Shown piece after piece: positions 36,553-45,454 of a DNA stretch of 64,000 nt (its first letter is position 1; the number at the start of each line of letters is the position of its first letter). The DNA is taken from assembly GCA_040904925.1 (NCBI GenBank), contig JBBDSP010000025.1, positions 62,001 to 126,000 of the forward strand, read 5' to 3'. This DNA comes from Gracilimonas sp040904925. Lineage in GTDB: Bacteria; Bacteroidota; Rhodothermia; Balneolales; Balneolaceae. The position numbers and the translations under genes are program-made. The notes under the pieces were generated by a model. That model had not been told where the DNA came from. It did not search any database and saw only the letters and a list, made by a program, of their open reading frames with translations.

Positions 36553-36568
36553 ATGTAAGCGCTTACAT
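36553..36568. promoter_or_regulatory. LacI-type operator 1 upstream of susC
   Basis: A perfect 16-bp palindrome ATGTAAGCGCTTACAT, centred on CG as is usual for LacI/GalR operators, 61 bp upstream of the susC ATG. The AT-rich flank (GATAAAATG next to it on the transcribed strand) suggests that it overlaps the promoter. Confidence 0.8.
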
Positions 36569-36767
36569 TTTATCAAGTAAATATTAACACAACATGAACA
36601 CCCGCTTTATATGGGCTACATAACAATATTGAATTAATTTTGGGATAAGGCATTGTTTTAATTACTAAAAAGTAATTTAAAACCAATGATCAGGATATAT
36701 TTCAAGAAGAAATCTAACCCTTGTATACAGAAAGGATGCTAGGTATAAGAATTTGTTTTAACTACCC

Positions 36768-36783
36768 ATGTAAGGGCTTACAT
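36768..36783. promoter_or_regulatory. LacI-type operator 2 behind ispG
   Basis: ATGTAAGGGCTTACAT differs from the proximal site by one base and is palindromic except at one central pair. Its centre is 215 bp from the first site and it abuts the ispG stop codon. The spacing would allow DNA looping by a tetrameric or bridging regulator. Between the two operators the spacer is AT-rich with no gene. Confidence 0.75.
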
Positions 36784-38019
36784 TCAATCCTTGCTTCTGC
36801 TCCCATTCCTACCGTAGTTCTCTTTGATGTAATTATCTAGAATGGCACGGAACTCTTCTCCGATATGATCTCCCCTGAGCGTGGTTGAGTGCTCCCCATC
36901 AATGTAAACCGGAGCTTTTGGTTCTTCAAAAGTTCCAGGCAGAGATATCCCAATATTTGCAGCTCTTGACTCTCCGGGGCCGTTCACAACACAACCCATT
37001 ACGGCAACATCCATTTCTTCTACTCCGGGGTAGGCTTTTCTCCAGACGGGCATAGATTCTACAATGTAATCCTGTATCTCTTCTGCCAGCTCCTGGAAGT
37101 ATGTACTTTTGGTTCTTCCACAACCGGGACAGGAAGTAACCTGTGGAATAAAGCTTCTGATCTTAAGGGACTGAAGTATTTGCTGGGCTACCTGTACTTC
37201 TAATGCTCTGTCAGCTCCCGGCTGCGGTGTCAGAGAAACCCGAATGGTATCACCTATTCCCTGCTGCAATATCACGGATAAAGCAGAAGCACTTGCAACC
37301 ATCCCCTTCATTCCCATGCCTGCCTCAGTCAAACCAACATGCAGCGGGTAGTCAACGGCTTCGGCAATTCTTTCATACACTTTTACCACATCCTGAACAC
37401 CGGACATCTTGCAACTGATGATGATCTTATCGGAAGCCAACCCAACATCTTCTGCCAATTTTGAGGAGCGTTTGGCGCTTTCAACCATGGTATCCAACAT
37501 TACCTCTTTTGCGGATTTTGGCTTTGGAAGCTCGTTATTGGCATCCATTTTATCAGCTAACAATTGCTGATCCAGCGAACCCCAGTTTACCCCGATACGA
37601 ACCGGTTTGTCATACTTTATGGCTTGTTCAACAATAGTGGTAAAATTTTCGTCACGGGCTTTAGTTCCTGTATTTCCGGGGTTGATCCGAAATTTAGCCA
37701 GGGCATTGGCCATATCAGGATACTGAGTCAATAGTTTATGGCCATTGTAATGGAAGTCTCCAATGATTGGGACGGTCACTCCTCTTTTGAGTAACTTTTC
37801 TTTGATATAAGGAACCGCTTTAGCTGATGCATCATTATTAACGGTGATCCGGACAAGTTCTGATCCCGCACGATATAAATGTTCAACCTGATCAGCAGTT
37901 TCATCAATGTCCGCAGTGTCGGTGTTGGTCATTGATTGAACTACAATGGGGGCACCACCGCCAACAGGGACATCCCCTACCATTACCTGAATTGATTTAC
38001 GTCGTTTGATAGCAGCCAT
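36784..38019 (-). CDS. ispG: 4-hydroxy-3-methylbut-2-enyl diphosphate synthase (IspG/GcpE)
   Basis: A 411-residue iron-sulfur enzyme of the MEP isoprenoid pathway, converting methylerythritol cyclodiphosphate to HMBPP. N-terminal TIM-barrel residues include VQSMTNTDTADIDET, RITVNNDASAKAVP and RINPGNTGTKARDENF. The cluster cysteines are in TSCPGCGRTKS and AVMGCVVNGPGESR, all three present. The length is that of the short bacterial form, without the large insert seen in Chlorobi and plants. It is transcribed in the same direction as the rhomboid genes upstream; the LacI operators begin right after its stop. Confidence 0.97.
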   Translation of the reverse strand: MAAIKRRKSIQVMVGDVPVGGGAPIVVQSMTNTDTADIDETADQVEHLYRAGSELVRITVNNDASAKAVPYIKEKLLKRGVTVPIIGDFHYNGHKLLTQYPDMANALAKFRINPGNTGTKARDENFTTIVEQAIKYDKPVRIGVNWGSLDQQLLADKMDANNELPKPKSAKEVMLDTMVESAKRSSKLAEDVGLASDKIIISCKMSGVQDVVKVYERIAEAVDYPLHVGLTEAGMGMKGMVASASALSVILQQGIGDTIRVSLTPQPGADRALEVQVAQQILQSLKIRSFIPQVTSCPGCGRTKSTYFQELAEEIQDYIVESMPVWRKAYPGVEEMDVAVMGCVVNGPGESRAANIGISLPGTFEEPKAPVYIDGEHSTTLRGDHIGEEFRAILDNYIKENYGRNGSRSKD

Positions 38020-38093
38020 AGTTTCTTAAATATTATGTGTATGTAGCTTCCGTCTGTCTCACGGATAACAAATTCTTTGTACTGATTACAAGA

Positions 38094-39008
38094 TTAATTC
38101 TTCTTGCTGAGGTCAAATAATTTCCTTTTTTCTTCTTTGGTCAGTGAATCATACCCATCCTGTGATATCTTCTCAAGAATGGCATCTAATTCCGTTTGAG
38201 CTACTTCTTCCACGATCTCTGCATCCTGAACAATGTGCATATTCTTGTTTCGGGATTGCTTTTTCTTCTTAGTTGATGTCGGTTTCACTCTTCCAAACAA
38301 GTATTCTATATATCGGATAACCAAACTCAGATCTTTTCCGTTTTGATGTGCTTTGATCATTAAATAACCACCGAGCGCACCACCGATATGAACAAGTCGG
38401 GCTACTCCATCTCCGGCTCCCACAAATAAAATGTCAATGGCGATCCAGCCGGCTACAAAATACCGTGCTTCAATGGGCGGAAATAAAAACAACATGATGG
38501 GAGCTCGTGGATACAGCATAGCAAAAGCAACCAGCATTCCTGTTACAGCTCCTGAAGCGCCTATCACCAGCGCATCACTGAATACCAAAGCCAATCCGGC
38601 ATCAAGCAAAGCTCCTAAAATTCCTGCCCCAAAATAAAGTACCGTAAAGGTACGCGGACCCACCGTCTCTTCCACGGCTCGTCCCATCCACCAAAGCCAC
38701 AACATATTGAACAGGAAGTGTAAAAATCCCCCATGCAAAAACATGTAGGTGATCATCCGCCAGGGCTGCGTCAAAAAGGTTGGGAAAGTTGGATCAAATC
38801 CTAAATTATTAATTGCCCAGGTATTCAGGGTCTGACCTCCCAACATCTGAATAATAAATACAACAAGTGTGGCCAGAATAATAGTTCTGATTGCCACAGG
38901 CATCCTCATGAAGGCGTATTTAATGCCTCCCCAAAATGAGTCGAAAGGCATCTGGTTTCGCATACCACCGCCTCCGCCACCGGGAAAATTATATGATCCT
39001 CTAGCCAT
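38094..39008 (-). CDS. Rhomboid-family intramembrane serine protease (second of tandem pair)
   Basis: A 304-residue membrane protease. I start at ATG 39008 (MARGSYNFPGGGGGG), which overlaps the preceding rhomboid stop by 8 bp. Six membrane helices hold HFLFNMLWLWWMGRAVE, the catalytic serine in VIGASGAVTGML and the catalytic His in ARLVHIGGALGGYLMIK. A cytoplasmic C-terminal tail of about 80 residues is Lys-rich and then acidic (KKKKQSRNKN...DAILEKISQDGYDSLTKEEK), a form common in Bacteroidota rhomboids. The Gly-rich N-terminus is unusual. Substrates unknown. Confidence 0.9.
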   Translation of the reverse strand: MARGSYNFPGGGGGGMRNQMPFDSFWGGIKYAFMRMPVAIRTIILATLVVFIIQMLGGQTLNTWAINNLGFDPTFPTFLTQPWRMITYMFLHGGFLHFLFNMLWLWWMGRAVEETVGPRTFTVLYFGAGILGALLDAGLALVFSDALVIGASGAVTGMLVAFAMLYPRAPIMLFLFPPIEARYFVAGWIAIDILFVGAGDGVARLVHIGGALGGYLMIKAHQNGKDLSLVIRYIEYLFGRVKPTSTKKKKQSRNKNMHIVQDAEIVEEVAQTELDAILEKISQDGYDSLTKEEKRKLFDLSKKN

Positions 39009-39633
39009 AGTGTTCCGGTTTTTTAAGTCCCCAGTATTTGATAAGGATAAACCCAACTACCAATCCACCTAAGTGAGCAAAGTGGGCAATTCCACTGTTG
39101 GGCATTGCCAGTCCATTGAACAATTCAAACAGTCCGTAAAAGATCACAAAGTATTTGGCCTTAACAGGGATCGGAGGTATCAGTAACATAATGTATCGGT
39201 CTGGGAACATCATCCCGAACGCCAACAGAATTCCAAATACTGCCCCGGATGCACCTAATGTGTAGGTAAAGTATCCGCCAATAAACATGTGGATGACTGC
39301 CGCCCCTATTCCGGTGAGCATGTAGTAAAGGAAAAATCGTTTAGAGCCCCACAGGTTTTCAATGGCCTGACCAAAGATCCACAGTGCAAACAGGTTAAAA
39401 ATAATGTGCCACATATCCGCATGCAGGAACATATAGGTAACCAGCTGCCACGGCATAAATCCATCTCCCAGTGGATTTAATACTAAATATGGAGCAAGTG
39501 CCTCTCCTATCGGTGTCCAGCCTGCACCAAATAATTGCTTGGTTAAAAGAAATGCCAACCCATTTATGATCAACAGGTTTTTAACGACGGGCGGAAATAA
39601 AGTAAATTGGGTGTTGGGTGAAAAATTATTCAA
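39001..39633 (-). CDS. Rhomboid-family intramembrane serine protease (first of tandem pair)
   Basis: A rhomboid protease of about 210 residues with six helices. WHIIFNLFALWIFGQAIE is the L1-side motif, TLGASGAVFGILLAF holds the catalytic Ser and IAHFAHLGGLVVGFILIKYWG the catalytic His. No ATG precedes the first membrane helix after the upstream stop at 39645; the TTG at 39633 (then NNFSPNTQFTLFPP) is my best start. Longer frames would run inside the CrtI-like gene. It is 11 bp downstream of that gene and overlaps the second rhomboid, so the three are probably one operon. Confidence 0.88.
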   Translation of the reverse strand: MNNFSPNTQFTLFPPVVKNLLIINGLAFLLTKQLFGAGWTPIGEALAPYLVLNPLGDGFMPWQLVTYMFLHADMWHIIFNLFALWIFGQAIENLWGSKRFFLYYMLTGIGAAVIHMFIGGYFTYTLGASGAVFGILLAFGMMFPDRYIMLLIPPIPVKAKYFVIFYGLFELFNGLAMPNSGIAHFAHLGGLVVGFILIKYWGLKKPEHYG

Positions 39634-39644
39634 AAAATTCTGCT

Positions 39645-41147
39645 TTAATGATGATTCTTTTTGATGCGTGAATATACGTTGATTCCGCTCAAAGTTACGC
39701 CCGGAATTCCTTGACCCGGATACGTGGTATCTCCGCAAAGATACAAACCTTTGAACGGAGTTTCGTGAGGAGTCCATTTCAGCAAGCTTCGTGCCATACT
39801 TTGGGGTATTCCACCCACTCTGCCTTTTTTGCGGTACACCCAGTTTTCCCAGGTAACCGGTGTGGCCGTATGAATGACCTCGATCTGAGCATCAGAAAAT
39901 CCCGGAAGTTTTTTCTGCAGAGTTCCAACGATAAAGTCTTCCACCTGTTGTTTAGCCTCTTCATATTTCCCATTCAGTGAGTACCAATGCTCCGGAGAAG
40001 CATGAGTTGAAATATTTAGCGTGCGCATGCCTTCCTTAGCCCGTTCAGTGTCTCCCCGTTTTGACATGGAGACAAAAACAGAATCTGAATTTGTATATGG
40101 AACCGTCTCTCCTTCTTCTAGGTGAATTTGATGATGCAGCGGAAGTTCCTCAGCAAACGAATCTGAAACCGCTATTCCCAACGTAATAGCCCCCCAGGCT
40201 TCATCAAAATCTTTGGATTCCTCCATAAAATAATTCTTCATCTCACCGGCTGTGATGTCTTTCATATTCCATACCGGGATATTCGAGATCACGATCGGAG
40301 CCTTATAAGCAAACGTATCATTCCTTTTATTCTTGGTGTGAACCGTGAATTGATCGCCGGTTTTACTGATCATCTCCACGCCTTCTTTGGTGTGAAGTGC
40401 GCCTCCTCTTTTTTGAATGAAAGCCCGGATCGTATTCACCATTTCCAGTAAACCGCCGGGTACATAAAAGTTCGAGTAATTGGTATAGCTCAATCCCGCT
40501 GCACCAAATAAAAAAGGAGTTTCGGATGATTTAGCCTGAGCTGTGATCATCAACTGCTCATCCACAAAGCGTCGGAATTTTGGGGTATCCACATCGTACT
40601 TTTTCATCACATCTTCCACTGACTGAAATGCATATTTAAGCACCCACATATCCCTTGGATCATTGTTGATAGCAAGTTCTCCCCATTCTGAAAGTTTCTG
40701 TGGCGGGAAGAAAGGATTCTTCAGTGAAACTTTCCAGACCAGATCAGACACCCTGAAAGCTTCTTCCCAAAATGCTCTTTGCGCCGATTCATTTCCAAAA
40801 ACTCGTGCACATTCCTCTATCCATTGCTCCCGATCTTTATAGCGGGTGAGCTGCTCCCCATCTATCCAAACCGACATGCTTGGCGTGATCTCCTCCCTGG
40901 GAATTTGAATCCCTGTTTCTTGTTCCAGCTTCCACAAGGGCTGATTTTCATCAAACCCAATGAGCGTGGTTGCTCCAGATTCGAACACGTATCCTTTCCT
41001 GAAATAGGAAGAAGAACATCCTCCCGGAGCGTGCGCTTTTTCGAGGATGAGTACTTTATAGCCGTCGTTGGCAAGCATAGCCCCGGCACTCATTCCGCCC
41101 ATGCCCGAGCCTGCAATAATTACATCATAGTCTGTATTGATATCCAT
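39645..41147 (-). CDS. CrtI/CrtD-like carotenoid desaturase or isomerase
   Basis: A 500-residue FAD oxidoreductase of the phytoene desaturase superfamily. I use ATG 41147 (MDINTDYDVIIAGSG), since the longer frame only adds an atypical N-terminus. The dinucleotide motif GSGMGGMSAGAML, ILEKAHAPGGCSSSYFRKGY and FESGATTLIG resemble the CrtD/CrtISO/hydroxyneurosporene-desaturase branch. The C-terminus has LYLCGDTTYPGQGIPGVTLSG. It may act in carotenoid C-3',4' desaturation or isomerisation, which would suit a coloured marine bacterium, but no other crt gene is adjacent. Two rhomboid protease genes follow. Confidence 0.82.
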   Translation of the reverse strand: MDINTDYDVIIAGSGMGGMSAGAMLANDGYKVLILEKAHAPGGCSSSYFRKGYVFESGATTLIGFDENQPLWKLEQETGIQIPREEITPSMSVWIDGEQLTRYKDREQWIEECARVFGNESAQRAFWEEAFRVSDLVWKVSLKNPFFPPQKLSEWGELAINNDPRDMWVLKYAFQSVEDVMKKYDVDTPKFRRFVDEQLMITAQAKSSETPFLFGAAGLSYTNYSNFYVPGGLLEMVNTIRAFIQKRGGALHTKEGVEMISKTGDQFTVHTKNKRNDTFAYKAPIVISNIPVWNMKDITAGEMKNYFMEESKDFDEAWGAITLGIAVSDSFAEELPLHHQIHLEEGETVPYTNSDSVFVSMSKRGDTERAKEGMRTLNISTHASPEHWYSLNGKYEEAKQQVEDFIVGTLQKKLPGFSDAQIEVIHTATPVTWENWVYRKKGRVGGIPQSMARSLLKWTPHETPFKGLYLCGDTTYPGQGIPGVTLSGINVYSRIKKNHH

Positions 41148-41443
41148 GCAAACCCAACATAAGATGAACACCAAATTGTTCCCTCTCACTGGTTAATAAT
41201 TGAGCAGAAGTAATTTTTCACTCTTGTTCAAGTCAGGCCTAAAAAAATTAATGGTTTGCAGAGTTTAATACTCTATTCATCCAAAAAATATGACCCAATT
41301 TGTAATTCAGTTCCGCATAAATAGTAGATAGTCATTATAAGATAAATACACATCGACCAGAAGATCATATATGATGGCCTCCCAACCTCGCATTCAAAGC
41401 ATTATGTCGAGCTTAAATCTAATTTTAAAAAAGAGATAACATT

Positions 41444-43471
41444 ATGAAAAATTTCAAAGCACCAATCCCACTCATTGTGGTATTACTAATCACATTAGTT
41501 GTAGGGTGTAAAAGCAACAGTTCAGGTCCTGATAATGATCCCCCAACTGCAGATATAAATACTAATTCAACCAATGTTATGACCGGGGACCTTGTTGAAC
41601 TTGACGCTTCCGGCTCATCAGATCCGGACAATGACGCTTTAAGCTATTCATGGGTGCTTGATAAACCGGCTGGCAGCAGCGCTCAGCTCTCTAATGGAAC
41701 CGTTTCCCAGCCGTCTTTTACTCCAGACGTTGAAGGAGATTACACTGCTATTGTAACTGTAGATGACGGTAACAATAGTACAGATGACGCTAGCATAACA
41801 ATTTCTGCTACAGCCTCAAGTATGGTCACTATTGACAGTAATATAAGTACCAATACAACATGGACTTCAGACAAATCCTATCGTGTGACAAGGGTTATCA
41901 ACGTCAGTGGTGCTGAGCTTGTGATTGAAGCCGGAACCCAAATTGAATTTGAAGAAGCAGCTGGCCTATATTTTAACGGAACCGCAAAGCTATCTATCAA
42001 CGGCACGAGTACTGAACCTGTTCTGCTGACTGGAGTTGAGAAAACCGCCGGTTATTGGAAAGGGCTTGGTTTCGATTCTGGATCTATTCGGCACACTATT
42101 ACACACGCAAATATCGAGTACGGCGGCAATGCCAGCACGCATTCCGGACTCAACGAAGCAGCAAATATTGCCCTCGAGAGTAATGTACTTGAGCTTACCA
42201 ACTCAACCCTTAGTAATAGCGCTTCTTACGGCCTATATATTGAATCTAGTGGGACAACACTTCCAGACTTTTCCACCAACACTTTTGCAGAAAATGGAAA
42301 CGCTTCGGCCTTAATACCGTCAACTACTACTCCTTACCTGGATAGCGGTTCAACATTTGATGACAATAATGATGCTACATTATCAGAGGTGTTAGTGTTT
42401 GATGGAGGATACTTGAATAACGACGGAACGATTAGTGCTCTCGACGTTGCTTACCGAATCATCGATAATAATATCTTCAAGATAAGTAGCGAAGTTACGA
42501 TCGGTCCCGGCACCGTGATGGAGTTTGGCGAAGCAAGCGGGCTTTATGCTAACGGAAATGCTAAACTCACCGTCAATGGAGAAAACGGTAACCCGATTTT
42601 ATTGACCGGAGTGGAGAAAACAGACGGCTATTGGAAAGGTATCGGCTTCGATTCCGGGGATAGCCGACATGTAATCACCTTTACAACCATAGAGTACGGC
42701 GGCAATGCCAGCACGCATTCCGGACTCAACGAACCTGCCAATATCGCTCTTGAGGATAACGTACTTGAGATAAGTAACTCAACTGTTCGTAACAGTGGTA
42801 AGTGGGGAATTTATGTTGAGTCAGGAAACTCTTCTCTGCCGGATTTCTCAGAAAATCTATTTTCTCTAAACACTAATGCTCCCATGTATATTCCACCAAG
42901 CCTGATTTTTGCAATAGACAGTGCATCAGACTTTACCGATAACGACGAAAGGTACCTTTTGATCTGGAATGCCAGTACAACCAGAAGTGGAACCGTTTCA
43001 CCATTGGCTGGAGATGTTCACTACCGAGTTGAGCGAAATGCTCTTCTACGTTTCAACAGTGAAGTTACACTTGACGATGGCGTTGAAATGGAATTTGAGG
43101 AGGCATCTGGAATATTTATGCAAAGCAGCAGCAAGCTTGTGGCAAATGGCACCAGTAATGACGGTGTTCTACTTACATCAGCCGAGGATAATCCTACAAA
43201 AGGTTTCTGGAAGGGGGTCGGATTCGACAGCAATAATCTCACACATGAGCTTACACATTTAACTATTGAATATGCAGGTGGAGGAAACATGACACATGTA
43301 AGCGGGGGAGGCAATCTGCGCTTAGACACCAATTCAAACCTAAGCCTTACGAATTGCACGATCACCGACAGTGACACATATGGAATATGGCGGGATTCCG
43401 GCACTTCAGTCATTACTGAAACCGGCACTAATTACGCACGCAATACGAACGGACCTCAAAACACACCTTAG
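41444..43471 (+). CDS. PKD-domain lipoprotein with three beta-helix-like repeat units
   Basis: A 675-residue surface lipoprotein. The lipobox VVGC is at Cys22. A PKD/cadherin-like domain covers about 33-118 (ELDASGSSDPDNDALSYSW, ends VTVDDGNNSTDDASITI). Three homologous units of about 170-200 residues follow, each with a block like IEFEEAAGLYFNGTAKLSIN, then LLTGVEK, GYWKGLGFDS, and IEYGGNASTHSG, as in right-handed parallel beta-helix proteins. Units 1 and 2 share a 42-bp stretch with no differences. There is no catalytic motif. It may bind polysaccharide or act in adhesion. An intrinsic terminator follows. Confidence 0.8.
   Translation: MKNFKAPIPLIVVLLITLVVGCKSNSSGPDNDPPTADINTNSTNVMTGDLVELDASGSSDPDNDALSYSWVLDKPAGSSAQLSNGTVSQPSFTPDVEGDYTAIVTVDDGNNSTDDASITISATASSMVTIDSNISTNTTWTSDKSYRVTRVINVSGAELVIEAGTQIEFEEAAGLYFNGTAKLSINGTSTEPVLLTGVEKTAGYWKGLGFDSGSIRHTITHANIEYGGNASTHSGLNEAANIALESNVLELTNSTLSNSASYGLYIESSGTTLPDFSTNTFAENGNASALIPSTTTPYLDSGSTFDDNNDATLSEVLVFDGGYLNNDGTISALDVAYRIIDNNIFKISSEVTIGPGTVMEFGEASGLYANGNAKLTVNGENGNPILLTGVEKTDGYWKGIGFDSGDSRHVITFTTIEYGGNASTHSGLNEPANIALEDNVLEISNSTVRNSGKWGIYVESGNSSLPDFSENLFSLNTNAPMYIPPSLIFAIDSASDFTDNDERYLLIWNASTTRSGTVSPLAGDVHYRVERNALLRFNSEVTLDDGVEMEFEEASGIFMQSSSKLVANGTSNDGVLLTSAEDNPTKGFWKGVGFDSNNLTHELTHLTIEYAGGGNMTHVSGGGNLRLDTNSNLSLTNCTITDSDTYGIWRDSGTSVITETGTNYARNTNGPQNTP
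42116..42157. repeat. 42-bp exact direct repeat inside the lipoprotein gene, copy 1
   Basis: Identical to 42692-42733 (offset 576 bp, a multiple of 3). It encodes EYGGNASTHSGLNE in both units while flanking codons have diverged, which suggests recent gene conversion or selection. Confidence 0.85.
42692..42733. repeat. 42-bp exact direct repeat inside the lipoprotein gene, copy 2
   Basis: The second copy of the 42116-42157 segment, in the same frame in the second beta-helix unit. Confidence 0.85.
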
Positions 43472-43497
43472 TATTTAGGCAGCAAATATTAATGTTC

Positions 43498-43536
43498 AAA
43501 ACCCCGGGATGATATATACATCCCGAGGTTTTTTAT
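43498..43536 (+). terminator. Intrinsic terminator of the PKD lipoprotein gene
   Basis: A stem built from AACC-C-CGGGAT and ATCCCG-A-GGTT with a 9-nt AT-rich loop is followed by TTTTAT. It begins 27 bp after the stop codon. Confidence 0.8.
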
Positions 43537-43646
43537 TTCGGTACATGTTCTGAACTTCCCAAAGCTCAGGAATCCTCCCATTGTTTTTTATTCCAGCACT
43601 GTTTCTCGCTTCATCGATTCCTATATTCACAAAAAAAACTTCTCCT

Positions 43647-44219
43647 ATGTCTAAAGTCTATTATGCAGAAAAAATCTATACCGGAATTGACTTCAGCGAA
43701 GAAGAATTTGAAACAGGAGATTATGAATTCTGCCGGTTCATTAACTGCAAATTTCCCAAACTAAATCTTTCTGATTGCGGATTTATTGAATGTGAATTTG
43801 AAGGCTGTGACCTGGGCATGGCCAAACTCTACGGCACCTCCATTCGCGATACCATATTTAACGAGTGCAAACTCATCGGGATTCAATTTGATACTTGCAA
43901 CGACTTCTCCTTCTCGGCTGAATTTGAATCTTGCAACCTCAATTTGTCCTCTTTTTTTGGGGTGAAGGTGCATAATGGCATCTTCAAAAACTGTAGTATA
44001 CAAGAAGTGGAATTTTCGGAAGCTGAATTAAAGAACGCCGTATTTGAAGAATGTGATCTTGCCAAAGCCAATTTTAACCGGACCAACCTGGAGAAAACCG
44101 ATTTCAGTACCTCCTATAATTTTATTATCGATCCGGAAGCCAATACTATTAAAGGAGCTAAATTCTCCCTTCAGGGTTTACCGGGCTTGCTGGAGAAGTA
44201 TGGGATTGTTATTGAATAG
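43647..44219 (+). CDS. Pentapeptide-repeat protein
   Basis: A 190-residue protein made of pentapeptide repeats (A/C-D/N-L/F-x-x pattern), for example FINCKFPKLNLSDCGFIECE, CDLGMAKLYG, VFEECDLAKANFNRTNLEKT. I start at ATG 43647 (MSKVYYAEKIYTG); a longer frame adds only a hydrophobic stretch of poor fit. Such proteins fold as a right-handed quadrilateral beta helix. The McbG/Qnr-like members protect DNA gyrase, but that role is not shown here. No partner genes. Confidence 0.85.
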   Translation: MSKVYYAEKIYTGIDFSEEEFETGDYEFCRFINCKFPKLNLSDCGFIECEFEGCDLGMAKLYGTSIRDTIFNECKLIGIQFDTCNDFSFSAEFESCNLNLSSFFGVKVHNGIFKNCSIQEVEFSEAELKNAVFEECDLAKANFNRTNLEKTDFSTSYNFIIDPEANTIKGAKFSLQGLPGLLEKYGIVIE

Positions 44220-44255
44220 TTCGTTAATTGGTTAATCGTTGATTCGATTAATCTC

Positions 44256-44302
44256 ATTCCCAACCTCTCGGTTGGGAATGCATGACGGAACCTCCCGGTT
44301 CC
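44256..44302. repeat. Hairpin repeat, family E copy 1
   Basis: ATTCCCAAC-ctctcg-GTTGGGAAT (perfect 9-bp stem), followed 7 bp later by GGAACC-tccc-GGTTCC. The same two hairpins recur at 47621-47666; the second also at 49038-49053. Confidence 0.75.
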
Positions 44303-44307
44303 AGCAC

Positions 44308-44730
44308 CTAACTGACTATCTCATCAAGATGATCAAGAATAACGTTCCAGCCTTTTTTATGGCCTTCAAGCAATTGTTCATTTGGCATGAATTCATGAAC
44401 CAACGTTACTTCCGTTCCTTCATTGGTTTCATTAAACGTGATGGTAACCACCGTATCTTCCACCACATGAGAATTCCAGGTAAAAACCAGCTTTTTGTTA
44501 GGAACCACTTCTTTGAATTCTCCGATATGAGTATGCGTATCCTTCTTGCCATGCATATCTATCTGGAACTTCCCGCCAACCGAAGTGTTACTTTTTACGG
44601 TGGCCCCAGATCCTTCAGGGTCCGCATAAAACCACTTTTTCATGATTTGCTCATCCGTAAAAGCCTTGAAAATAGTTTCCGGATCTGCCTTAATCACACG
44701 TTTAACGGTAAGGGTTGAATGGTTACTCAT
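44308..44730 (-). CDS. AHSA1/SRPBCC-family protein
   Basis: A 140-residue START-like (SRPBCC, activator of Hsp90 ATPase homologue 1-type) protein. The N-terminal strand LTVKRVIKADPETIFKAFTD, the MKKWFYAD segment, GGKFQIDMHGKKDT and the C-terminal helix EQLLEGHKKGWNVILDHLDE are typical. The hydrophobic cavity would bind an unknown small ligand. It lies 36 bp after an ArsR-type regulator gene, the widespread ArsR-AHSA1 pairing, and shares the twin operator-like sites upstream of that gene. Confidence 0.9.
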   Translation of the reverse strand: MSNHSTLTVKRVIKADPETIFKAFTDEQIMKKWFYADPEGSGATVKSNTSVGGKFQIDMHGKKDTHTHIGEFKEVVPNKKLVFTWNSHVVEDTVVTITFNETNEGTEVTLVHEFMPNEQLLEGHKKGWNVILDHLDEIVS

Positions 44731-44766
44731 TGGTATTCCTCTATTATTTTTTGTGTTAAAAAAGTT

Positions 44767-45084
44767 TTAGTTGTCGTCTTTATTCTTTGAAAGAAAATCT
44801 TCCAATTCATCGAATCGGTCTTCCCAGAATTGCTTGTACTCGTGAATCAGATCTTCCACTTCATTGAGCGGAACGTAATTCATCCGGCATTTATAGCTCC
44901 TGCCTTCTTTTCTTTTGATGATCAGGTCGGCTTGCTCCAAAACTTTCAAATGTTTGGAAACGGCAGCCAGCGACATCTCATAGGGCTCCGCAATTTCATT
45001 GACCGAATGTTCTTTCTGTGCCAGACGGCCCAGAATGGATCGGCGGGTAGCATCCGATAAAGCGTAAAGTGTTGAATCTAACAT
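44767..45084 (-). CDS. ArsR-family winged-helix repressor
   Basis: A 105-residue ArsR/SmtB-type repressor starting at ATG 45084 (MLDSTLYALSDATRR). The winged helix covers about residues 8-85, with recognition helix MSLAAVSKHLKVLEQADLI and wing KRKEGRSYKC. The metal-binding ELCVCDL motif is absent, so it is probably not a metal sensor; members paired with AHSA1 proteins form a separate branch. The C-terminus is an acidic helix (WEDRFDELEDFL). It likely represses itself and the AHSA1 gene through the two repeats just upstream. Confidence 0.9.
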   Translation of the reverse strand: MLDSTLYALSDATRRSILGRLAQKEHSVNEIAEPYEMSLAAVSKHLKVLEQADLIIKRKEGRSYKCRMNYVPLNEVEDLIHEYKQFWEDRFDELEDFLSKNKDDN

Positions 45085-45092
45085 AGTATAAT

Positions 45093-45154
45093 ATTTAACT
45101 GATTGGTTGAATATATGACATGAATACAAAACATTCAACTGATTGGTTGAATAT
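45093..45154. promoter_or_regulatory. Twin operator-like repeats upstream of the ArsR gene
   Basis: A 22-bp sequence with core dyad TTYAAC-N6-GTTGAA (N6 = TGATTG) occurs at 45093-45114 and again at 45133-45154, exactly 40 bp apart with one base difference. The first copy begins 8 bp upstream of the regulator ATG. ArsR-type dimers bind such imperfect palindromes. The remaining gene-free stretch to 45454 holds a short degenerate dispersed repeat near 45161-45210 and a fragment of family E near 45384-45401, otherwise nothing. Confidence 0.75.
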
Positions 45155-45454
45155 TATAATCGAATGGAACGCAAATGACGCAGATTGGGCGGATGATCGC
45201 TGATATTTTGGGCTTATCGCTTCTATCATTTGGTTAGAGTTGACTAACAATAACCCCATCATTCGGCTCCGTATAATCAGGAATTCGATGGCGGATTTAG
45301 CGAGAGCCGGGTGATGGAAATGACGAGATCTGGATTATACACGTTTAGACTGAGTGGTACTGTATGGCATTCCAATAGGGACCGCTCCAACGCAGAGCAG
45401 AAAATAACAGTGCAAATTTTGTGATTTCTAATCCGAGATATATACATTTATTCT

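Noticed and set aside
39634..39777. Longer N-terminus of the first rhomboid
   Set aside because: It overlaps the end of the CrtI-like gene and has no rhomboid-like sequence.
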